Positions 14,266 to 21,161 of a stretch of DNA of 21,161 nt are shown one piece after another; position 1 is the stretch's first letter, and every line of letters starts with the position of its first letter. The stretch covers positions 1-21,161 of the forward strand of contig QFOL01000036.1 of the NCBI GenBank assembly GCA_003241215.1, in the 5' to 3' direction. Both the position numbers and the translations under genes were made by a program. This DNA comes from Agrobacterium fabrum. Lineage in GTDB: Bacteria; Pseudomonadota; Alphaproteobacteria; Rhizobiales; Rhizobiaceae. Below the pieces are notes generated by a model. The model saw nothing but the letters and a program-made list of their open reading frames with translations, was not told the origin of the DNA and did no database searches.

Positions 14266-15339
14266 TCATTGCCCCGGCTTCAGCGTGCGATTGAAGGCGG
14301 CAACGATCATCGTTTCCAATTGTGCGTGAATATCCGCGCGGTCCCGCAGTCCAGCCGGTTCGCAGATGGGATCGCGCTCGCCAACGGATTTGAGGAATGC
14401 ATCGGCATCCGGTTTGCACAGCGGCAGGAAGCTGAAGTGATTGGCCTCGTCCACCTGCTGATAGGTCGCGCCGGGCGCTTCATCCGCGAGTTTATCCGCA
14501 AGCACGGCCGGCGGAATTTTGCCCTTGCTGCCGAGATTGATGAAGGCCAGCGGAATATCGATCTCTTTCAGGCTCTCCGGTTTGAAAGCCAGCGCCAGAC
14601 CGGGATCGACCAGTACGGCGGAACGGATACGGGGATCGCGGTTCTGCTGCTCGAAACGGGCCTTGTCGAGCGTTCTGAGATCGAGCTTCGGCACGCTCAC
14701 CGGCTCGCCATCGAGATAACCGCGGCCGCCGGCGAACCATTGGCAATCCATCATCGAAGAATAGTCCTTGCAATAGCGGGCATAGGCATCGAGATCGGCG
14801 CGCGCACCCGCGATCTCCATCGCCGCGCTGCCGCCCAGCGAAAAGCCGAGAACGCCGATCCTTTTCGTGTCGATTGCGCCTGTCCATTTGCCCTGTGCTG
14901 TCAGGGCCGTAATGATCGTGGAAAGATCACCCGTCCGCTCCCAGATTTTCGGCGTATCGGCAGGGGTGGAATCACCACTCGTGGTGCCGGGATGGTTGGT
15001 ACCGGCGACGATGAAACCTTCGCTGGCGAGCTTCGCGGCAATCCAGGCCATGCCAGCCGCTTTTGAACCTGAGCCGTGAGACAGAAGCACAAGCGGCAGT
15101 CGGCCCGGTCGCACTGCGCCATCCCTGAAAACGGGCGTGCCCCGAAAAATCCGGTCTTCGCCGGAAAGTGCCTGTGCACCCTTTCCGTCGGAAGGATACC
15201 AGACGGTGACGGCAAGGTCCTTGCCGCGCGCTGGCGAATGGATGGCGGTTTCGCTGACACCGACGGCTTCGCCTGCAAAAGCCGGCTGGGTGAGAAGAGC
15301 AGAAAACAGTATGGTCGTGATAGTGGTAATGGGGCGCAT
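14266..15339 (-). CDS. secreted alpha/beta hydrolase (dienelactone hydrolase/PAF-acetylhydrolase-like)
   Basis: A 357-residue protein with a Sec signal peptide (MRPITTITTILFSALLTQPAFA, cleavage near residue 22). An alpha/beta hydrolase domain follows. The oxyanion segment VLLSHGSGS is near residue 86, the nucleophile elbow GFSLGGS has Ser167, and a His candidate lies in DEANHFSFLPL near residue 305. It resembles the platelet-activating-factor acetylhydrolase/dienelactone hydrolase-like periplasmic enzymes of proteobacteria (esterase or lipase activity). The start at 15339 has a GAGG site. It is divergent from a membrane AraC-type regulator at 15483, and a 10-bp inverted repeat lies between them, so it is a plausible target. 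The substrate is unknown. Confidence 0.85.
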   Translation of the reverse strand: MRPITTITTILFSALLTQPAFAGEAVGVSETAIHSPARGKDLAVTVWYPSDGKGAQALSGEDRIFRGTPVFRDGAVRPGRLPLVLLSHGSGSKAAGMAWIAAKLASEGFIVAGTNHPGTTSGDSTPADTPKIWERTGDLSTIITALTAQGKWTGAIDTKRIGVLGFSLGGSAAMEIAGARADLDAYARYCKDYSSMMDCQWFAGGRGYLDGEPVSVPKLDLRTLDKARFEQQNRDPRIRSAVLVDPGLALAFKPESLKEIDIPLAFINLGSKGKIPPAVLADKLADEAPGATYQQVDEANHFSFLPLCKPDADAFLKSVGERDPICEPAGLRDRADIHAQLETMIVAAFNRTLKPGQ

Positions 15340-15402
15340 GTAAACCTCGTGCGGTGAGAGAACGGGATGAAGTCTGCGCCATCACTGGTTTTCCGCGTCC
15401 TT

Positions 15403-15434
15403 GATCGCGTTTGAGGTCGTCCCGAAACGCGATC
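15403..15434. promoter_or_regulatory. 10-bp perfect inverted repeat between hydrolase and AraC genes
   Basis: GATCGCGTTT (15403-15412) and AAACGCGATC (15425-15434) are exact reverse complements with a 12-bp spacer, so equivalent bases are two helical turns apart. A TATAAA box (15453-15458) follows for the AraC-type gene, without a good -35, as expected of an activated promoter. It is a candidate regulator site. Confidence 0.6.
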
Positions 15435-15482
15435 TGGTCCATCAATGGGCAATATAAAAGTCTCGATCAGGGGATATCGTCC

Positions 15483-16577
15483 GTGCTGTTCATTCCGCTG
15501 CCTTTCGTCGTGGCGCTTTTGCTGGCTGTCATGTTCATCGTTTTCTTTCGAAGCGGAGACGATGTGCGGACCAACCGGGCCTTTCTAACGCTGATCGTGC
15601 TTTGCGCGGTGCAATCCGTCCTTGTCGGCCTTCGCTGGGGATATGGGGTCAACGAAGCGCGTTATGTCCTGCCGGTTCTCGCCGCCTGCCTGCCGCCCCT
15701 CGTCTACATTGCCTTTCGCGGATTGATGGGAGCCGGGGCGGAGAGCCGAAGAGCGATGCTTGCCAATCTCGTCCTGTCGCCCTTGTCCATCGTCGTCATG
15801 GAATTCACCTGGCCGATGGCTATCGACCTTGCGCTGATCGTCATCTTCGTCGGCCACGCCGTCGCCCTGCTTCTTCTGGGAAGAAAGGGGCCGGATGGGC
15901 TGGACGAGGCGCAATTCGCCAGCGTCACCTCGGCGCACCGGGCGCTGATTATCGCTGCCATTGCCCTGTGCGTTTCCGCCCTGTTCGATCTTCTGGTATT
16001 TTTCGATTTCGAATGGGCGCATGGACAAAATGTTGCAGCGCTGGTCAGCAATGCCAATCTTTTCGGGCTGCTGTTGATTGGCCTCATGGCCGCATTGGCC
16101 GGTGAAAGCAAAGCGCCGCGAACGGCCACCGAGCCGGTCGTGGAATTGTTGCCGCAAACGGAGCCATCGGAGCAGGACCGGGACATCATTGCAAGGGTCA
16201 ATAGGCTGATGGAGACACAGGCGCTTTACCGCGACGAGAACCTCAACCTGTCGCGGCTTGCAAGACGCCTCGGCCTGCCGAGCCGGCAGATATCAGGCGC
16301 GATCAACCGCTCGCTCGGCGTCAATGTCTCGCAATATGTCAACCAGCTGCGCATCCGCGAAGCCTGCCGGCTTTTGGAGGAGACGGAACAATCGGTGACG
16401 GCGATCATGCTGTCCTCCGGCTTTCAGACCAAGTCCAACTTCAATCGCGAATTTCGACGTGTCACCGGCATGAGCCCGGTCGACTGGCGGGAGCATGAAG
16501 TGTGGAAACTGGTCTCGCCAAACAAAACGGCCACCCGGCAAATGCCGGATGACCGTCTGAAGATCGTCGGGAAATGA
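15483..16577 (+). CDS. membrane-anchored AraC-type regulator
   Basis: A 364-residue protein. The first roughly 220 residues are mostly hydrophobic, with about seven membrane segments (for example LFIPLPFVVALLLAVMFIVFF, AFLTLIVLCAVQSVLVGL and ALIVIFVGHAVALLLL). The last 100 or so form an AraC/XylS DNA-binding domain: NLSRLARRLGLPSRQISGAINRSLGVNVSQYVNQLRIREACRLL, then VTAIMLSSGFQTKSNFNREFRRVTGMSPVDWRE. This makes it a probable membrane sensor that acts at a promoter near the membrane. The GTG at 15483 is chosen because AGGGG lies about 11 bases upstream and the next residues begin the first membrane helix; the open frame begins with TTG at 15411. It is divergent from the secreted hydrolase. Confidence 0.8.
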   Translation: MLFIPLPFVVALLLAVMFIVFFRSGDDVRTNRAFLTLIVLCAVQSVLVGLRWGYGVNEARYVLPVLAACLPPLVYIAFRGLMGAGAESRRAMLANLVLSPLSIVVMEFTWPMAIDLALIVIFVGHAVALLLLGRKGPDGLDEAQFASVTSAHRALIIAAIALCVSALFDLLVFFDFEWAHGQNVAALVSNANLFGLLLIGLMAALAGESKAPRTATEPVVELLPQTEPSEQDRDIIARVNRLMETQALYRDENLNLSRLARRLGLPSRQISGAINRSLGVNVSQYVNQLRIREACRLLEETEQSVTAIMLSSGFQTKSNFNREFRRVTGMSPVDWREHEVWKLVSPNKTATRQMPDDRLKIVGK

Positions 16578-16583
16578 TGGGGA

Positions 16584-17739
<1,156 letters not shown>

Positions 17740-17794
17740 TCCCGCTGGCTACTAAACATTTATCCTTGCGGCCATCAAGAGGGAATGTCTGAAA

Positions 17795-17814
17795 CTTGCG
17801 TGATCTTCCGCAAG
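17795..17814 (-). terminator. weak hairpin after the globin gene
   Basis: CTTGCG (17795-17800) and CGCAAG (17809-17814) form a 6-bp stem with an 8-base loop. On the minus strand TTTC follows. It lies about 50 bp beyond the globin stop codon and is only a possible terminator. Confidence 0.3.
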
Positions 17815-17865
17815 GCCTGGCGATTGTTGCTTCAGTGGGCTTTCCGTGTTCCGCAGCTGCTGCTG

Positions 17866-18339
17866 TTAAGGCGCGCTGCGCTTTAGGGCCGGGTCATCCA
17901 ACGCAGGATTATAAAACAGCGAAAGCGTCAGGCTTCGGGCAATGCGCTCCGCCGTTTCCATAAACCAGCCATGGGCCTCTCTACTCGGCGCAATGTCATC
18001 AAGCGTGGCGGAAAACAGTGCGAGCCACTGCGGAAAAAGCTCCGCCGACATGCCTTGAACCCCAAGATGCGCCTGCACGGGTTTGCCGCCATAACCGCCA
18101 TTCTTGAAGGCGACGGCCGTCCAGAACTGTTTCATCCTGGCCATATGCTCCGGCCAACGCCCGGCAAGCTGCGCATCAAAAACGGGACCAAGCGTTGGGT
18201 GTTTTAAAACGCGGCCGTAAAATGTCTCCACCAGCAGGTCGATGAAATCGGCATCGACGCCGATCTCCGCCATGGCCTTTTCCGCCCTGTCCTGAATTTC
18301 CGCGCTGTGGGCGGCTCTCGCCGCAACGTTGTCCTGCAT
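17866..18339 (-). CDS. group III truncated hemoglobin
   Basis: A 157-residue globin of the truncated group III type. Visible features are the N-terminal helices with DADFIDLLVETFYGRVLKHPTLGPVF, the MARMKQFWTAVAF helix, and the proximal heme-ligand histidine (His91) in GGYGGKPVQAHLGV. LFPQWLALFSATLDD follows. Group III globins are soluble heme proteins with proposed roles in oxygen, NO or redox handling, with few direct assignments. The ribosome site AAGGAAA precedes the ATG at 18339. It is divergent from mbfA, and two Irr-type palindromes lie between them, so expression probably depends on iron/heme status. A TAGAAT -10-like sequence on the minus strand lies inside the upstream palindrome. 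Confidence 0.92.
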   Translation of the reverse strand: MQDNVAARAAHSAEIQDRAEKAMAEIGVDADFIDLLVETFYGRVLKHPTLGPVFDAQLAGRWPEHMARMKQFWTAVAFKNGGYGGKPVQAHLGVQGMSAELFPQWLALFSATLDDIAPSREAHGWFMETAERIARSLTLSLFYNPALDDPALKRSAP

Positions 18340-18403
18340 GGTGTTTCCTTTTTGGTGAATTTACCCCGCTGCGATACTGCCTGCAATGCGACCCTTTGCC
18401 TTA

Positions 18404-18418
18404 TTAGAATTATTCTAA
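18404..18418. promoter_or_regulatory. Irr box / iron control element 1 (globin side)
   Basis: The 15-bp perfect palindrome TTAGAAT-T-ATTCTAA lies 64 bp before the globin start codon. It matches the rhizobial Irr-box consensus (TTTAGAANNNTTCTAAA, from memory) except at its outermost base pair, which is not complementary here. Its core contains a TAGAAT -10-like sequence on the minus strand, as expected if Irr represses the globin promoter. The center is 47 bp from that of box 2. Confidence 0.75.
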
Positions 18419-18424
18419 GATAGC

Positions 18425-18453
18425 TTGATCCCCGTGTTGCAAGGATGTATTTA
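18425..18453 (+). promoter_or_regulatory. mbfA promoter
   Basis: TTGATC (18425-18430) and TATTTA (18448-18453) are separated by 17 bp. The -10 overlaps the start of Irr box 2, so a bound repressor would occlude it. The predicted transcript starts near 18460, about 20 bases before the ATG. Confidence 0.6.
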
Positions 18454-18466
18454 GAATTATTCTAAA
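18450..18466. promoter_or_regulatory. Irr box / iron control element 2 (mbfA side)
   Basis: TTTAGAATTATTCTAAA is a perfect 17-bp palindrome that matches the Irr-box consensus in full. It sits over the mbfA -10 and transcription start and ends 12 bases before the mbfA ATG, directly adjoining the AAAAGG ribosome site. Irr repression of mbfA under low iron has been described in Agrobacterium and Bradyrhizobium. Confidence 0.88.
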
Positions 18467-18478
18467 AAGGTTTCAGCC

Positions 18479-19462
18479 ATGTTTCGCAGTCTTTTTTCCC
18501 TGTCCAAACGTCCCTTTTCCTCCCTTGGCGAGCAGGAAATCCTCGCACTCGCCATTTCGTCCGAAGAAGACGATTCCCGCATCTATCGCTCCTATGCCGA
18601 TCATCTGCGAGGGCAATATCCGCAATCGGCGAAGGTCTTCGAGGATATGGCGGAGGTCGAGCAGCAGCACCGAAATGTCCTGATCGACATGCATCGCCGC
18701 CGTTTCGGAGAAACCATCCCGCTGATCCGCCGCGAACATGTGCGTGGTTTTTACGAGCGCAGCCCGGACTGGCTGGTAAAGAACCTGTCGCTCGAAAAAA
18801 TCCGCGCGCAGGCCGAATTGATGGAGGCCCAGGCGATCCGTTTTTACGACGAGGCCGTCAAGCGCACCACCGATGCCTCGACGCGCAAGCTTCTCGGCGA
18901 TCTGGCCGAGGCGGAGCGCGGGCACGAAGACATTGCGCAGATGCTGGAGGAGAAACATCTCGATGAGGATGGCAAGACCGAAGAGGCGGAAACCGCAAGG
19001 CGGCAATTTCTTCTGACCTATGTGCAGCCGGGTCTCGCGGGTCTGATGGATGGCTCCGTCTCGACGCTGGCGCCGATCTTCGCCGCCGCCTTTGCCACAC
19101 AGGACACCTGGCAGACCTTCCTCATCGGCCTTTCGGCATCCGTCGGCGCGGGTATTTCCATGGGCTTCACCGAGGCCGCCCATGATGACGGCAAGCTTTC
19201 GGGCCGCGGTTCTCCGGTCAAGCGGGGACTGGCCTCGGGCATCATGACAGCCATTGGCGGCCTCGGCCATGCGCTGCCTTATCTCATTCCGCATTTCTGG
19301 ACGGCGACGGCAATCGCAGCCATCGTCGTTTTCGTGGAACTCTGGGCTATCGCCTTCATTCAGAACCGTTTCATGGAAACGCCGTTCCTGCGCGCGGTAT
19401 TTCAGGTGGTCCTCGGCGGCTCGCTGGTGCTGGCGGCCGGCATCATCATCGGCAACGGGTGA
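18479..19462 (+). CDS. mbfA: membrane-bound ferritin A (iron exporter)
   Basis: A 327-residue protein. A ferritin-like domain at about residues 17-165 has two ExxH metal motifs: Glu61/His64 in VEQQHRNV and Glu146/His149 in EAERGHEDIA, plus carboxylates such as Glu30 and Glu116. A C-terminal VIT1/CCC1-like membrane domain (about 180-325) includes QPGLAGLMDGSVSTLAPIFAAAFA and VVLGGSLVLAAGIIIGNG. This ferritin-VIT1 fusion is MbfA, which in Bradyrhizobium and Agrobacterium exports iron and protects against iron overload and peroxide. It faces the globin across a 139-bp region with two Irr boxes, one covering its promoter, so it should be off in low iron. The ribosome site AAAAGG adjoins the box. 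A strong terminator follows. Confidence 0.93.
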   Translation: MFRSLFSLSKRPFSSLGEQEILALAISSEEDDSRIYRSYADHLRGQYPQSAKVFEDMAEVEQQHRNVLIDMHRRRFGETIPLIRREHVRGFYERSPDWLVKNLSLEKIRAQAELMEAQAIRFYDEAVKRTTDASTRKLLGDLAEAERGHEDIAQMLEEKHLDEDGKTEEAETARRQFLLTYVQPGLAGLMDGSVSTLAPIFAAAFATQDTWQTFLIGLSASVGAGISMGFTEAAHDDGKLSGRGSPVKRGLASGIMTAIGGLGHALPYLIPHFWTATAIAAIVVFVELWAIAFIQNRFMETPFLRAVFQVVLGGSLVLAAGIIIGNG

Positions 19463-19470
19463 AAAAGAAA

Positions 19471-19490
19471 GAGCCCGCGAAAGCGGGCTC
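19471..19490. terminator. bidirectional terminator between mbfA and the peptidase gene
   Basis: An 8-bp stem, GAGCCCGC (19471-19478) with GCGGGCTC (19483-19490), has a GAAA tetraloop. The minus-strand continuation TTTCTTTTT is a strong T-run and the plus-strand continuation CTCTT is weaker. It lies between the convergent stop codons at 19462 and 19518. Confidence 0.85.
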
Positions 19491-19517
19491 CTCTTCGATC
19501 AAACGTGACAGGAAGCG

Positions 19518-20132
19518 TCAGCGCAAGGCGCCAACCAGAACGTCGCGACCGTCTTCGATGGAAACCCAACGGCCCGTGTTGAAGGACGCCTGCCGCTTCA
19601 GATAGGTATAGTTGGTGTCGGTCCAGAGCTTCACGTCGTCGGTGAGATTGTCGAGAATATAATCGCCGTCGGTGGTGCGAAGCGTCAGCACCGCATGGCC
19701 CTCGCCATCCGGCTTGCGCACGACGGTAATCAGCAGATCGGCGACGGAGAAACCGCGCTCGATCAGCTTCTTGCGCTTCAGCAGCACGAAATCTTCGCAG
19801 TCGCCGGCGGTGGTGGGATATTCCCAGACTTCGTCCTTGCCGTAGATTTCCTGGTCGGTCATGGCGACGACAGTGGCATTGACGGAGGTGTTGATCTCGC
19901 GAACCACTCCCCAGCCATAGTCCGTGACGCGCGGCGGCGGCGTCATCTTGCTGCGGATGTTGCACTCGTCGGTATATTTCTGACAGAACTCATAATGGCC
20001 GATCGGCTGGGATGTGATCCCGCCCGTCACCATGGAAGGGCTTCCCTTGGTTTCCGCCATGGCGGAGGCGGCAGTCATTAGCCCGGCGGCAACTGCAAAC
20101 AGCAGCGCACGCGCCAGCGGTGCGTTCATCAT
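19518..20132 (-). CDS. periplasmic transglutaminase-like cysteine peptidase (BTLCP family)
   Basis: A 204-residue protein with a signal peptide (cleavage after AMA, near residue 26). The Cys-His-Asp catalytic triad of the bacterial transglutaminase-like cysteine proteinase family is present: Cys112 in TTAGDCEDFVLLKRKKL, His146 in GEGHAVLTL, and Asp161 in YILDNLTDDV. The family includes LapG, the periplasmic protease controlled by c-di-GMP, but this protein is the common rhizobial form of unknown substrate and no LapD or LapA is nearby. Two adjacent ATGs (20132 and 20129) follow an AGGGACGGG site. A TTGACT-N17-TAACTT promoter overlaps a CtrA-like site, so cell-cycle control is possible. Convergent with mbfA. 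Confidence 0.88.
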   Translation of the reverse strand: MMNAPLARALLFAVAAGLMTAASAMAETKGSPSMVTGGITSQPIGHYEFCQKYTDECNIRSKMTPPPRVTDYGWGVVREINTSVNATVVAMTDQEIYGKDEVWEYPTTAGDCEDFVLLKRKKLIERGFSVADLLITVVRKPDGEGHAVLTLRTTDGDYILDNLTDDVKLWTDTNYTYLKRQASFNTGRWVSIEDGRDVLVGALR

Positions 20133-20151
20133 GAAACCCGTCCCTTAATTC

Positions 20152-20166
20152 TTAACGAAAAGTTAA
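20152..20166. promoter_or_regulatory. CtrA-like TTAA-N7-TTAA site
   Basis: TTAA-CGAAAAG-TTAA, part of a short inverted repeat CTTAAC/GTTAAG (20151-20167), overlaps the -10 of the peptidase gene. TTAA-N7-TTAA is the full CtrA binding site known in alphaproteobacteria. The position over the -10 would fit repression. Confidence 0.5.
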
Positions 20167-20188
20167 GAGGGATAGAGGGGTGAGTCAA
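20160..20188 (-). promoter_or_regulatory. promoter of the peptidase gene
   Basis: On the minus strand TTGACT (20183-20188) and TAACTT (20160-20165) are separated by 17 bp. A GANTC site (20182-20186) overlaps the -35. The gene starts at 20132. Confidence 0.6.
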
Positions 20189-20198
20189 TCGCTAGCAA

Positions 20199-20222
20199 TC
20201 GGCGACGCGCAAGAGTCGCCGA
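20199..20222 (-). terminator. hairpin after the alpha/beta hydrolase gene
   Basis: An 8-bp stem, TCGGCGAC (20199-20206) with GTCGCCGA (20215-20222), has an 8-base loop, and follows the hydrolase stop codon (20250) by 27 bp on the minus strand. A T-run is absent, so it is a weak or factor-assisted terminator candidate. Confidence 0.4.
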
Positions 20223-20249
20223 ATATGGTTAAGAGCGTTACGCAAATGC

Positions 20250-21038
20250 CTATATTGCAAGGGTTTTGACGGCCGCGAGCATCCTGTCGATGTCCTGCGG
20301 CCGGGAAAGCCGGTGGTCGCCGTCGCGGATCAGCGTCAGCACGACGTCGTCGGACGGAAGGTGTTCGAGCAGCTTCAGCGCATGCTGATAGGGAACATCG
20401 GGATCGCGCATGCCCTGCAGGATGTGGACGGGGCAGCCGGTGGTGATGATGCCCTGAAGCACCCGGTTCCGCTTGCCGTCTTCCATCAGCGCGTGGGTGA
20501 AGATGTTGGGCTCGGGGCTATATTCCGAATGTTCCTCGAAATAGCCCTTTTCTATGAGAGAGGCCCTTTCCGCCTCGGAAAGGCTGGGCTCTATGAGTTC
20601 CTGCGTGAAATCGGGCGCAGGCGCAATCAGGACCAGGCCGGCGACGGAGGGTGCGCTGCCCGCCCTGCGCAATTCCTCGACCATGCGCAACGCAATCCAC
20701 CCGCCCATCGACGAACCGATGAGAACGACACGCGACGGCGCCTTTGCGCACACCACCGCAAGCGCCTCTTCTAGCCATCTCGAAATCGTTCCTTTCTTGA
20801 AATCGCCGCCGGAAGCGCCGTGGCCGGAATAATCGAGCCGCAGGCAGGCAAGGCCGTTTTCCGCAGCGAAACGGTCGAGTTCGATTGCCTTGGTTCCGGT
20901 CATGTCGGAGCGATAGCCGCCGAGCCACACCAGCGTGGGTGCGTCACCGCCCAAGGTCGCCGGGCGATGGAGGAAAGCAATGTCACGGCTGTCGCTGTCG
21001 GGGCCGACGCGCAGGAATTCAGCGGCTTGTTCGGTCAT
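20250..21038 (-). CDS. alpha/beta hydrolase (ABHD10-like)
   Basis: A 262-residue cytosolic protein with the alpha/beta hydrolase layout. WLGGYRSDMTGTKA is near residues 39-51, LDYSGHGASGGDF is near 69-80, and the nucleophile elbow GSSMGGW has Ser110. The acid is probably Asp212 or Asp214 in QGMRDPDVPY, and His242 lies in DGDHRLSRP. This matches the ABHD10-like group of serine hydrolases (acyl-thioesterase or esterase activity in relatives); the substrate here is unknown. The ATG at 21038 is chosen for family length although its AGGAG site is about 11 bases away; an in-frame TTG at 21071 is upstream of that site and rejected. Upstream to the window edge (about 120 bp) I see no gene. Confidence 0.85.
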   Translation of the reverse strand: MTEQAAEFLRVGPDSDSRDIAFLHRPATLGGDAPTLVWLGGYRSDMTGTKAIELDRFAAENGLACLRLDYSGHGASGGDFKKGTISRWLEEALAVVCAKAPSRVVLIGSSMGGWIALRMVEELRRAGSAPSVAGLVLIAPAPDFTQELIEPSLSEAERASLIEKGYFEEHSEYSPEPNIFTHALMEDGKRNRVLQGIITTGCPVHILQGMRDPDVPYQHALKLLEHLPSDDVVLTLIRDGDHRLSRPQDIDRMLAAVKTLAI

Positions 21039-21161
21039 GTATATGCAATTCTCCTGATTTTGGTGCAACAACGGCGGCGTATTTGCAAAAACCGTGACAA
21101 CAGGTGATCTTTTCGGGCAGATATGCTATTGACTTCGCCACGGCAATAACGACATTTCCGC

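Noticed and set aside
14269..15066. A 265-codon open frame on the plus strand opposite the secreted hydrolase
   Set aside because: Shadow of a gene with a signal peptide and catalytic motifs on the other strand.
21072..21161. A gene start at the right edge
   Set aside because: No start codon with a ribosome site and continuing frame is visible; the sequence looks like an upstream region of a gene outside the window.

Overview
The window looks like a chromosomal segment of an alphaproteobacterium of the Rhizobiaceae, most likely the Agrobacterium/Rhizobium group. The reasons are moderately high GC coding DNA, a membrane-bound ferritin (MbfA) gene next to perfect Irr-box (iron control element) palindromes, a group III truncated hemoglobin, an orphan TRAP solute-binding protein, a DUF2000/AraC pair, and TTAA-N7-TTAA (CtrA-like) and GANTC (CcrM) motifs in promoters. 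There is no sign of phage, insertion sequences, CRISPR or a foreign island: gene density is high, the longest gene-free stretch is under 200 bp, and most loci are small regulator-plus-target modules.

Layout. 1-36 is the 5' end of a tRNA-Leu (minus strand) with a clear promoter. 156-1055 holds a divergent pair, a SelW/Rdx-like CxxC protein and a DoxX membrane protein. 1193-3455 has three forward genes: a class I glutamine amidotransferase, a YegP-like small protein and a GH25 lysozyme-like lipoprotein. 3459-5921 is a DMT transporter divergent from a MocR-type regulator, followed by a small Pro/Thr-rich single-span protein and a bidirectional terminator. 6333-7839 is an Rrf2 regulator divergent from a thioredoxin-reductase-like flavoprotein, with two near-identical operators between them. 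7836-9114 is an AraC regulator divergent from a DUF2000 protein. 9183-12557 (minus) is GNAT acetyltransferase, nitrilase-superfamily amidase, then lepA. 12631-14247 (plus) is an NTF2-like protein, then an XRE-cupin regulator with a GNAT acetyltransferase. 14266-16577 is a secreted alpha/beta hydrolase divergent from a membrane-anchored AraC regulator. 16584-18339 (minus) is a truncated hemoglobin followed by a Tat-exported TRAP binding protein. 18479-19462 is mbfA. 19518-21038 (minus) is a periplasmic transglutaminase-like cysteine peptidase preceded by an alpha/beta hydrolase.

How the genes work together. The best-supported physiology is iron and redox. Two Irr-type palindromes lie between the globin and the iron exporter/ferritin MbfA, so heme-globin and iron efflux are probably switched together by heme/iron status. 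The Rrf2/flavoprotein pair has duplicated 25-bp dyads, one of them covering the flavoprotein promoter, which points to a self-contained thiol or redox switch. The flavoprotein keeps its FAD motifs and CPYC pair but lacks the usual NADPH-binding motifs, and the Rrf2 protein has only one cysteine. The XRE-cupin/GNAT unit has a perfect 13-bp inverted repeat that contains its own start codon. I see no large multi-gene system of a new kind. The most original signals are regulatory architectures and the unusual flavoprotein/Rrf2 module.
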